Positions 1-11,300 of a stretch of DNA of 64,000 nt are shown one piece after another (within the stretch, counting starts at the first letter, position 1; the number at the start of each line of letters is the position of its first letter). A program made the translations under genes and the position numbers. The notes under the pieces were generated by a model, which saw only the letters and a program-made list of their open reading frames with translations, ran no database searches and was not told where the DNA came from. The DNA is from Diphasiastrum complanatum (lineage: Eukaryota > Streptophyta > Lycopodiopsida > Lycopodiales > Lycopodiaceae). The stretch is from the NCBI GenBank assembly GCA_029204225.1, contig CM055110.1, forward strand, positions 44,782,953 to 44,846,952, read 5' to 3'.

Positions 1-1030
1 ACTACATCTCAATTTACAAATAATTCATGATGTTGGTCAAAAGAGGTGTTTCACCAATTTCATACTTCAACATTCTCCATTCACACATAGAGTGGATCTT
101 GCATGGTCATATTGTTAGGCAACCTCTAAGATTCATTCATCGCAATCGATCCCCTATCACAATGACCAACTAAGGTAGTGTAACTTCTAGTGGTAATTGG
201 ATGAACTATCAAGAACAGTTAGCTAGCAACAACAGTACTTGTTAGCTAGCAACTAGAGAAAAACACAACAAGAGATTTACTCAAAAAATTTAATCATTAA
301 TTGAACATGATAACCAGATCACTTTGCTAAATACACTTTGTTGTGAAATGGGGCATTTATGCAAAACAAGAAGAGTGAGTTCAACGTAAAACAATTGATT
401 GGCATTAAGTGGTCATTCAAAAACCAGACAATAAGACATCATCGTCGTGGTGCACAAATATTATTCATTGTATATATCATGCCCATGACTGGTCTCGGGT
501 AGCGTGTCCACGCTAGGGACCGGTAGACCAACAACCCGTAAGTTAATTGTGACTATAAGGGAATTGGGGCCCTTATGTGTACATGGTCATAATTAATGGT
601 TGTAGGCCTAAACACATGGTGGTGGAGTTGGTATGGGTCTATCAGTGAGTCATTAGGGAACTGGATGACGTGGCCCAGATAGGCTGCAGAGGTGTCCAGT
701 GAGGTGTCACAGTGCACTACTAGTGATGCATGGGCCTTGGAGGGTATAAGTATACCTGCTGGGCTCTCACTAGTGTATGCTTGATTTGTGATGAGTAGCT
801 ACATGCTGCTGGTGTGACTCCTCTTTCCATGACTCTGATTGATCCATAGCTTGGGGGCTAGATCCGTACGATCTAGGTTTGGTTGGGTTGGTTTAACCTC
901 CACCGGTTCCCATGTGTGGTTGCTTTGTATGGTATGCTTAGACTAGAATCCTGTTGTGAGGACTTTATAGTATATATAAAGCTAGTGACCCTCTGAGACT
1001 GGAGAACTGTCGTACCATTATGATTGGTCA
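1..1030. other. Unassigned intergenic or repeat-derived DNA
   Basis: No exon or recognisable coding domain is visible on either strand. A TATA-like stretch (GGGTATAAGTATACC, about 745-759) inside moderately GC-rich sequence at 480-1000 could be the promoter part of a decayed LTR, but no termini were found. The missing 3' exons of ARMC6 could lie to the left of this stretch. Confidence 0.4.
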
Positions 1031-1039
1031 TGTCATATC

Positions 1040-2960
1040 ATTCTTTAGGCCAAAGTTATTATTGAGGCACAGACCAGACACTTGCATGCATTGGGGCAGC
1101 ATGCTAGTTTTAGCGCAGAGCATTATACCTCTGATCATAAGTTCATTCTGAGGACTATTATAGAGGAAGCTAGTTCTAGGAAGGAGAGCGTTTATTGCTA
1201 TTTTGTAGACTTCAAACGGACCTGTTATTCAACTCCTGGACACTTGCTTATCCAGAAATTGGGAGAGTTATATTTTTCATAGGATACTGTTTCGGAGGTT
1301 ATGACACTTTATGAGACGGTGTTTGGAAGTTCAAAATCAGCGGAGGGTTTATCCGAGCTTAGATGTAGAAGTGGGGTCAAAAGCGGTACTCTCTCTCGCC
1401 TACTGTCTCTGGATAATATATTGACGAGCTGGAGTAGACTGTATCTTGGAGTGGTGGTCGAAGTTGCAAGCTGGGGGACATTTTGATTGCCATTGTACTT
1501 CACGCAGACGATGTAGTTTTATGATCCCCAAACCAACGAGGAGTTACAACGGCATCTTGATGCACTCCACACCTGTTGTTCCAGGTGGGGTTTGGAGGTC
1601 AATATACAGAAGACTGCATTTATGGTTTTTAACACATCGAGATCATTGATGAATAGGCATATATTTACTTTGGACATCAGCCCCTAGAAGTACTTTCTTC
1701 TTACACTTACCAGTAAGTCTTTTGCACAGGGGCATCCCTTTACATAGGATGGTAGGCCAGTGGAGATCATTTAGTCCTACACATATCTAGGGGTGGTGAT
1801 TTCTGGCCCACTCTTTAGCATGAGACCTATTGCTTTCTGGATACTGGAGAAGGGACAAGCCTCATTGGTTAGCCTTGAGAGATTATGCTTTTGCAGACAT
1901 ATCAGGGACAACAACAACAAATGCCACATGTCTTGATACCTTGGTCACACAGACAATTATGCATGCAATGTAGGTCTGGTGCACGAGTATTACTTCATCT
2001 GCCACTATTTCTCGAGTCCAGGTCAGCATGTTGTCCTGCATGATATGGAAGAAGCCGTTCATTCCACATCATGTTGATTTAGCAATGTTCGCACATACTC
2101 CCATTCAGCTCATTTGATCAGATTTATCCAGTGAACCAAAGAGTCGATAGACAATGACAGGTATCATGGGGCAAGCATCACATCATCACTGAGATTACAT
2201 GAGCAAGGGCATCTTTTTCTTGGTATTCTCAAGTGGATTGGCTTCTTAGGTCATGTGGCTTATCCATGACAAAATTTTCGAAGGGCAGGGCACACACAAT
2301 TAAACCCACAAGTTTATTTATAAGGTATATGCTCAACGTGTATAGGACAAACTTCCTATGGAAGACTAAGTATGGTGTACTATCTTGGGTACCACACTTG
2401 GATCTAGAGATTTCTCACTCTCTAAGATACACACTTGGACAATTGTCTGTATCCTCCCATGATCTCCGGATTGAAACTGGCAAACATGAGGGTACTCCTT
2501 GAGAGGAGAGGACTTTTAGACTATGTTCGACCAGGGAGATTGAGTCAAAAAAGCATTTTTTCTTCAAATGCCCACTTTATTACGGGATCCAAGGGAGATA
2601 ACAATGCTTACTCAAAGATTATCCAGTCACTCTTCGGTCATTAATTGAGTTTGAGGATCAGACATGTGTTGCTCTCATGATTAGAGAGATATCCAACTTA
2701 GAGATATGACACTTTAGAGCACTTCATACCAGAGCTCCAGTGTATGCATACTACCTTCTTCATGAGCAGACAAGACAGAGATGATGAGTCATATGATGAC
2801 TTCATTAAGTCTTTCAAACACCAGGTCATACATCAGAGAGCTATGTTGTCGGAAGATACACTCCACCAGCCGAGAGTTACAACCCACCTAGTAAGACAGC
2901 TCCATTAGTGTTAGAGAGTTTAGAGACCTTAAAGTACTTGCTCCCATACTCAGACATGTA
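1040..2960 (+). mobile_element. Decayed LINE (L1-like) ORF2 fragment, copy A
   Basis: Broken frames recover the palm of a non-LTR reverse transcriptase. Around 1140-1260 there is IIEEASSRKESVYCYFVDFK, which aligns with the corresponding block of the better LINE at 35.8 kb. A degenerate active site reading ADDVVL follows near 1508-1525. Next come a QEELQRHLDALHTCCSRWG-like block (1535-1600) and a SYTYLGVVISGP-like block (1770-1815). A C-terminal segment resembling the cysteine-containing tail of LINE ORF2 is detectable around 2540-2640. Stops and frame changes occur every 100-200 bases, so it is a dead 5'-truncated copy. It lies downstream of the last ARMC6 exon found, in opposite orientation. 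Confidence 0.7.
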
Positions 2961-3189
2961 CTATATGTATTGTTTCAGCAGATATCTCTGCTTTCTTATG
3001 GCGGATTATTGAGAGACATTGATTTTAGCCCGCTAATTTGTTGACTTCACCTATGCAGACTTTCTTAGTTAGCATTTCATTTTTATCATGTTCTTATCGT
3101 GTTTTAGCATGCTTATTGTTCATTTGGAGACATTAGATACACTCCCATAGTGCTAAACACTTGACATGTACTTTTCGGGTTTTATGTAT

Positions 3190-4376
3190 TTTAGGATACC
3201 CAAAAGAGGCCAGGGCTTTCATTCAACAACAGGAACTCATCTTCAATGGACAGCCACTGGAGGTTGTTTCATCTTACACTTACTTAGGGGTATGAGATAG
3301 GCAAGTAGTGCCCACGACTTGAGAAGGGTCATGCTTACCTTGTATAATTAGAGAGGTTTTCTTTCCAGAAGTTTATTCATGACACTCTAAGTAAGTGCAA
3401 GCTTTTTGATACCATAGTCACCCTCACATCCTTATATGTAACAAAGGAATGGTGTATAGGTCTCACCTCATTTGACTGGGCTAGTATCTCGCAGTTACAG
3501 ACTACCAAGTTAACATGCATAATACGGGCTAAGCCCTCCATTCCACATCAAATTATTCTTGCCAAGTTTGCAAATTACTTGATGCCATTTTCTTCTTATC
3601 ACTTACAGTCAACGAGTTTTGGCTGTTTCCAATTTCTAACGAAAGATACACACAAGCAGCACTCACCTCCTCCCAACATCTTAATGATCAGGGTTATCGG
3701 TTCTCATGGCTTTCCCATGCATTACTCCTTGAAATATTTGGCATTTCTATCACAAATCTCTCGCAATCATCACTATATCAAACAATTAATTTAGGATATC
3801 TTGATCGAGCATGGCAGGGGTCAATCCCAAGTACTATCGACCCCATAATTTGGATTGTGGAAAGCCGCAAGGTTCCCAGTCTTACCATGTTAATTGGTTT
3901 CAAGATTATCTCATGGCCTCAAATTCATACTAAGTCAACTCTGTATTTCATCACACCAACTTGCAATTGAGACTAGACGATTTCAGGGTAGTTCGAGAGA
4001 AGAAATTATTTGCTAGTTATGCCCTTTGGGTGAGGTGGAGTTTGAGGATCACTTTATCTTTAGATGCCCGGTCTAATATGAGATCAAAGGCAGGTACTAT
4101 TGCATGTTCCAACATGCTTGATACAATGGATCCACAATGTGTGGCAGTTATGGTACAAGAGATGTTCTTTCTGCGACGAGACCTATATCAGACAGTTCAG
4201 CAAAGTCATCCAAATCACATCTTCCTTCTCTACTTGAAGACCACGGAAGGAACCAGAGTGACACACATTTACATAGAGATCAGAGACAGCATATCACTTA
4301 GAGCCACGTTGTCGTCAAAGCTATCTATCGTACCCGGAGAAGACACACATCTCATAGACGACCTCCTAGATGAGTA
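3190..4376 (+). mobile_element. Decayed LINE ORF2 3' fragment, copy B
   Basis: A second 3' fragment of the same LINE family begins near 3229 with QELIFNGQPLEVVSSYTYLG, followed by broken thumb and C-terminal blocks matching those of the 36.3-37.1 kb copy. At 4020-4110 it retains the ORF2 tail (LCPLGEVEFEDHFIFRCPV after one stop is ignored). The final open stretch 3961-4377 is LINE-derived, not a host gene. Being adjacent to copy A, it is either a separate 5'-truncated insertion or a rearranged part of the same element. Confidence 0.68.
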
Positions 4377-4379
4377 ACA

Positions 4380-5209
4380 ACTTGTATTACATCCTTCCTC
4401 GACATCAGCAAAACATGATGATAGGACTACACTACTGTGCCACTACTTGTAGCAGTAGACGTTTTAAGTATTTTATACCTCGTTCAATTCAAATTTTAAT
4501 AGCAATGGACCTTATCCAAACGGTCATAAGTAAGTGAGGTTTCATGTACCTCAAGAGATGGAACAACAATAGGAGATTAAGAAGTCCAAAAACTCAGGGG
4601 TTGAAGATAGGTTGTCAAGTTGCTAATCCAAAACAATCAAAGAATATGGACTACAAAACACGTATTTGAAACCCTAATTTGGCGGTCAACAAGGCTTTAA
4701 ACAGCAGGTCAATAAGGGCCCTCTCCTGAGGGTAGTCAAACATACAATACAGGATAGCTGAAAGAGTAGCCTAAAAGGCCATGCCTAGGATCTAGTGATA
4801 GCACCCCTTTCATAAAACAATATTATGATGCTAAAGATCTAACATTAGAAAACCTTAGAGTCAAAATCAAAGTGAAAAGAAGTTTGTTGATTGGCATGGA
4901 ACAACTCTGAAATGACTGTCTTGATCTGCAAAAGACCAGTTTAGTATGAACAATATCTAGCTGCCCCATAACTTGTTCACGTAGAATCAAGCATGATGGG
5001 GGTCATGCTTAATCTCATAGAACCAGCACAAAGGGCAAAAAAATGGCCAAATGATACCTCTATTCAGGCTTAGGCTTACAAGCTGAAGAATAATATTACA
5101 TTCTAGGCTGGATTCATCCTTCATCCATCCCCATTCCTTTTTTGGAAGGTGACAGTCTGTTCACTATTCATTTTTTAAAACCAAACAGCACAACCAAACA
5201 ATTACTCAC
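4380..5209. other. No gene seen; likely ARMC6 intron 4
   Basis: The DNA following the ARMC6 exon-4 donor (GT at 5208-5209, minus) contains no recognisable armadillo-repeat exon. The expected continuation of the conserved repeat after ALAVN was looked for and not seen. It is probably intron. Confidence 0.5.
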
Positions 5210-5353
5210 ATTGACGGCTAGGGCTTTCAAAGTCACACATAGCGTTGCAAGTACACTGGATGAACTTGAAGGATCTAGAAGGGCCTCCGAAATGGCCTTC
5301 AAAATTGCCTCTGCAGCACCTGCCCTGCAAAACTTTCTAGCATTGCTATAGGC
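5210..5353 (-). CDS. ARMC6: ARMC6 exon 4 (last exon found)
   Basis: Residues 246-293, AYSNARKFCRAGAAEAI through LKALAVN. Acceptor AATTTGCAG; donor CAAT|GTGAGTAA. It is phase 0 at both ends, so the reading frame continues into a following exon that was not identified. Confidence 0.88.
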
Positions 5354-8300
5354 CTGCAAATTCATATCCAGATTGGAATCATATGCAAATAATATATGAA
5401 TCCTGCTACCTACTTATATTGAAGAGCTGGAAAAACAAAAGCACTTTTCCCTATATAAAAAAGAAGAGACATAATTATCACTTCAACTAGTGAGCATCAT
5501 GTGTTCTGTCAATAAGTATGATTAACCATAGGCAATTCAATCCAGGTTGTGGTACATCTCAACCATCAAGAATTTCCCAGTACATTTCATCATGGATACT
5601 CATACTAGCATGCAATCTTTATTTTGTAAGAGCTCTATGGCCTATAGTGATTGATGAACCCGAATGCAGTTTGTGAACAAACTTGAAGTAGAATTGTGCA
5701 GCTGGTAAATAAAGGGAATTGCAAACAAAACAAAACTAGACAATTATGCAGCTTATTATAAGCGATAGAGTGCAACAAAGCAGGATTCTTAAAATTGCAA
5801 CAAAGCAGGCTCTTTTCTGGTGCATAGCCAGTTGAAAGTTAGAACCACACTAAATGCGACCAATCAATCATTTGGTGTTTTTGGGTTTTTCAGCAGATTA
5901 TCGAAGTGCATAGTTTTATGGAGCTACATTCAAGAAAGTGTCATCAACTTGATTCAAAAGCTACAGCTTAACATAGGCTTATATGTCCTCTTGATTTCAT
6001 GTGAACTTTTTCCCTATACGCACTCAACGTGAACAACTGCTGCCTAAGAGGTAGGAGACAAAGCCACTTCAATCAAGAAGCACTACCTCTATCAATGTCG
6101 AATTTTCAGCAAATTTTCCACTGTGCTATTTGGCAGCCATTAGAAACCCTAAGCATGATAAAGGAAGCAGTCTCTTGTTGCAGTACATCAAACCTAGCTA
6201 CTTCTAACTTTTTGGAAGTTTTGTGGTCTAAAAATGTGCCCATGAGCGTGACACATCCTTCAAGACTTTCAACTTGAAGAAAAGGCCAGCTTAAAATTCA
6301 GCAGCACACCTTTGAAGTGACTGCGGACTCGTCGTCAGCAACAACTAGCGAGCGAACTGCGTCACAGATTTTTTGCAGGGAAGCTAGATCTTTTGGAGGT
6401 TTTTGCAGCAGCCTTACTAAAGCTTCATCAGCCTTAAGGTCCATAAAGCTTTGCTTTAAACTCTCGTTCCCTGTAGTAGCTATAGCTATTATTGCACTTG
6501 CAGAGCCTGCAACATGGACGCTCCCAGGATTCAAAAGAAGAGCATCTACTACCAGCTCTGGACCACCAGCCGAGAACTTTAATCTGTTGCTATAATCTGC
6601 AAATCCATCACCTTGCATTTTGTTAATAAATCCCAGAAATTGGTTTTGCAATTGCAAAGATTCTGCAAATATGAGAAGCACCACAAAGTCAAGGAGTATG
6701 AAAAGAGCATAGGAGGTGCACCTTCAAGAAGAGAAATGAAGGCCTCTAAAGCCAAGCCCAATACAGCAGGATACTTCCGTTTTATAAGATTAGAGGAATT
6801 TATGATTGCCTCCACAGCTCCATTTCTGCCAGCTATTGCAATAGACTGCGGCGGTCCATCCACACACCTTTGCTTCAACGTATTGAGGGCTTCCACAATG
6901 GCATGTCCATCTGGACTATCGTCATTAACCACCTCTGTATGTGTGACCGCAGCCTCCAGCAGTTTAATAGCTTGAACCACAGGGTGTTCATTTAGATTAG
7001 CTGCTCCTCTTCCATCAGTTATAATACCTGGAAAGGGTTGCAACATTTAAGTCTCCTCCAATGATAGCATCAATGTGTCAAATAACACAGTTGAAAACCC
7101 ACTTGTGTGTAAGAGTGAATTCCATTTAAGTATCAGAGACAATAAATGACAGCAGGCTTTTAAACGAAACTGAAAACGTAACATTATGTGATTTTCTCTA
7201 GCAAAAAATAACTACTAGCAATGATGATAGTATATGCTGTGCACTGAATACGAATTATCACAGTTGCCCCATGACAAAGAAGTAGAGGCAATACAAATTG
7301 AAAACTCCAGAATTTTGACTTTTTCTGCTAAACACGTACTAGTTCATGCAGCCTGATAGCATAACTAACCACTACAACCTAATGGCAACCAAACTCATCT
7401 GGATGGAACTACAAAGTTAATTGAAATGTAGCTATTTCAAACACACTACAAACCTCACATTTTTTAATTCTCTAAGACCCAACGATGTTGAATTCCAAGA
7501 TCCATATTACTAGTGATCAAATAATTTAGCCCGAGATGAGAAACATCTCTAGAAAAGCTTTGGCACTTCTCTTATAAAATCTCATGCATAGTCTTCCTCA
7601 ATGTCACAAGGTTTCTTGAGGGGAGGCATTTTCAACCTCTTTGATATTCAGCCCTATGTTATTTAGAAATCACTACCTAGCTGACTATTCCCTGTCCAGT
7701 CTGCCCATGCAAGGATTCGACACTAAACGGCTTTACAGTGTCCGAAGTGGTCTCCCAAAGGTGATAGATTTGCATGAGACAAAATCTTGAGGCAGAGGCC
7801 AACACTACTAGGAACGCATAGTGCACCATATTATATAGACGCCATTTAACAAGAAAGTAAATATGAGGCATAGAAGCAGGCAGTTTAGCATATGTACATG
7901 ACTTGGAAATCCAGTTGTAGATAAACAATAGGTAAAGCTTCAATTCAATCGTGTATGGCAGTAGTAAATGCAAAGACATAGGTGGGTAGACACAATAAGG
8001 CATAAGCAATTGCATTACTCTTGCCCAGACTAATTCTTCTAGGGGCATTTGAACCGGAGAAAAAAGAGGCCCCTCCAAGATTGAACCAAATAATCGATTT
8101 AGGGATTTTCCTTTTTTGTTGATTTTACTCTTGGCCTTCTATTATAGAAAAAACAAGTACTACCTTGGCGTTTAGGGTGCAATTACAACTCTGTACAGTG
8201 TAGACTATGATCGATTGGGTCCTATCTCCTAGCTAATATTTCCTAAATCATAGATTTTGAGTGCCTAGTGGCTTCACTACTCAGCATTGTGAATTGTAAC

Positions 8301-11300
8301 TTAAGAAGATGGAGCTTTGGAATTGGTTTGGAACACAGTGGTATGTACCTGATCAGTGACGGCAAGACACCAACTATGTGAACCTTACAATCGAAAATAC
8401 AATGTAAGAACATTGAAGAGCTCTTCAAAGTCGATTTGAAACATGGTAGTAGGTACCTGATAAGAAGACACATCCAAATTTCAGATCACAATTTGAGGAA
8501 ACATTGGCTTGGAAAGTAGTGGAGATCAAAAGAACCAGAGCCAACAAAACTAATGATCATTGGTGTCTTTTTTTGGGTATAAACATAGTGGAGGGATCGA
8601 TAGTCTAAACATATCAAAGTGGACGTTGTAAAGGTAATGATGAAATTTCTTTAAATCATGAACATTGGCAAATAAATCTCTCTTGTGAGTTTTGCAACGG
8701 GCTTCTTTAGTGTGATGGTCTAGGCTCTTACACTGTAAAACTTGATTCTTCTTCCGGATCTCTTTCATCTGCTCTAGATTGCATCGTCGAAAAATGTAAG
8801 CATGAATGTAGGAGAGGTCTACAAATAGTGCAATGCCAATAGATGAAATAGGAATAACATATTGTGATGGTGTATGCTATGTCCCTAGTTGACCAAGCCT
8901 TGACCATGGCCGTCAAGAATACCCTAGTTAATGATTAAGAGTCTCTTGTGGAGTCTCTTGTGGTCCTAATTCTAAAATAGCCGATATTATTAGTCGTAAT
9001 AACTAGTAATGATCCTAGAGGCTAGGGTTAAGGTTTTTGGAGGTGGCTATCTATGTTTGGACTTAGAATGTGGGGGAACTAACATAAATATATGGGCTAT
9101 GAGTGCATGGGAGGAGTCTATATAAGGACTGGAAACCTCTCCATTCCATTCATTCTATCTTGTGCAAGTGTATCGTGGAACTTCTCGACTAGCTTGGTGA
9201 CTACCCTTATGTTCTTGTGCTACTCGTGGTTAGGCTTATTTTCCTCAATGCTAATGGTAGCATGAGATGTCGTAGCTAGGAGCCTAACAATAATCAATAC
9301 TGTGTTTCCCACAATCGTGTCTACATCTCTAATTGGTTGGGTCAAATTGTCCTACGCATAAGCTCCTTTGTGCTGTTCTCTTATTCAATCTTGGGAGTCT
9401 TAACAATGTAGAATGTTTTGATATTCTAGAAGATGGCACAAGCTCATTAACGTACTTATGCAACAAAATACATGCTAAAAACATAGCTGATGTGAGTGAA
9501 TTAAGTTAAAATAATGCAAAATCATATCTCATAGGAACCCATAATGCTCCCATAGGGTGTGTTGTGATGGGGCAAGGGAGTATGGAGAACGTGAACGGAG
9601 AAGAGAGCAGAAATATTTGCGAAATAGCTCTTCTGTTGCAATGGGCTGCTAGATGCAAAAACAGTCTAATAGAATGTTTATGCTAAGTATAATCACAGCT
9701 TAAATGTTCTAGTGCCCAACAGGATCTTATAAATTAGTTCATACTCACAAAAACAGAACGAGTACAGTCCACCGAAGAGATTAGAAATGGTTTGTGTGTG
9801 GTATTACTGAAAAATGGATTTAGTCAGAAGTTTAGTTCTGATATAGATTGAAAGAGCAGTATGACAACGCAAGTTCCTCAGGCTTCAAAGACAACAATCG
9901 TCTGATCAAAAACTGAGGAGTCGTAGACGTCCGTGTTCTGATCAGAGTGAGTGAACAAGTGTGATCAAACAACAATGAAGTGCATTCAAATCACAATAAG
10001 CATTCATCTACGTTATATACAAATAGCTGCTGCTATATTACACTAAAGCACAACAAAATAGCAGTTACAACCAAAATGACGGCGTAACTGGGAGGCTCAA
10101 AATCATTCGTCTCATGGACGGAGCATCATGTAGAGTGTGGCTGGATGATCCATTTATAGATTTCATCCATGTATTAATTACAGTAAATGTTTGTCACCTA
10201 ATTAGGTAAGCCGTTGCGAAAATACATTGTGAGCACAAGAAACATCACAAAAATCTTAGGATGTACAAATGAAGTTTTAAAACCCCTAACATGCCAATCA
10301 AGGATTTTGCGCCCCTACCTGTGCCAACATGCTAGACCTAAAATATCTTGGAGCGAAAAGATACAAGCTTTGTGAGAAATACACCTTATATGTTAGAGTA
10401 TACAAGGCTTATATTCATGCCTCAGTGTGAACACATTAGACTTGTAAATTGTAAATTGTAAATATTGACATGGCTCACACCGACCTGTAGGGTTTTGTAA
10501 GAAAATGTAAATAGCAGGTTCTTGTTAACTTGCTAACTTGCTTCAGAGTTGCAGCGGATCGTGATCCGCTGCAAGAGCGATCCGGATCATGCGATCCAAA
10601 TCGCTAGCAATCCAGAACCAAAAACGTGGTCCCGGATCGCAAAAGAATTTGCAAATTTTTTTATGGCGCCCAGATTCGTTGCTTTTGCTATTGAAATGAA
10701 TATCCGATTTTCAAATGAATATCTGATTTTGCCAATGGTTTGGAGATCTACTAATGTCCAGATTTCTGATGAATGTAGCCTGTGAATGCATATCTGTGAA
10801 TGCAAAAGCAAATATTTGCAGATCTGTGATGTCCAAATTTTTGACGAATGCAGCCACCCTAAACCAACTAAAAGTAAATATTGAAATGGCTCACACCAGC
10901 CTATGGTGTTTTGTAAAAAAAATGTAAATAGCAAGTTTTTGTTAACTTGTTGACCTGCTTATATTTGGTACATGGGAATCTATAACTATCAAATCGCTTT
11001 AAGGCTCAAACTAGAGTGTACCATCAAAATTTGCATCATACCATCCCAATCAGAAAATATTGAATACCCTCCAATGCAATATGATCTATTAACAAACTTT
11101 CTAAATTTAGATTAGCAACTAAAATCATAGAGTAACCCATGCATAAGCACATTGGAATTGTACCCAACACCAACATGCTTAGCCATCAACAAGTAGTGTG
11201 AATGGAGACTACCTTATCTGCTTTGATTATCGATCAAATCTGATTAGCTAACACATCAGATCATAGACCGTTGAGTTACCAATTGGTTCATTTATTATTC

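Noticed and set aside
480-1030. Complete solo LTR
   Set aside because: A TATA-like motif is present, but no inverted TG/CA ends, PPT or target duplication could be found.
3961-4377. 138-codon frame as a host gene
   Set aside because: The start of the region aligns with the LINE ORF2 C-terminal tail; it is transposon-derived.
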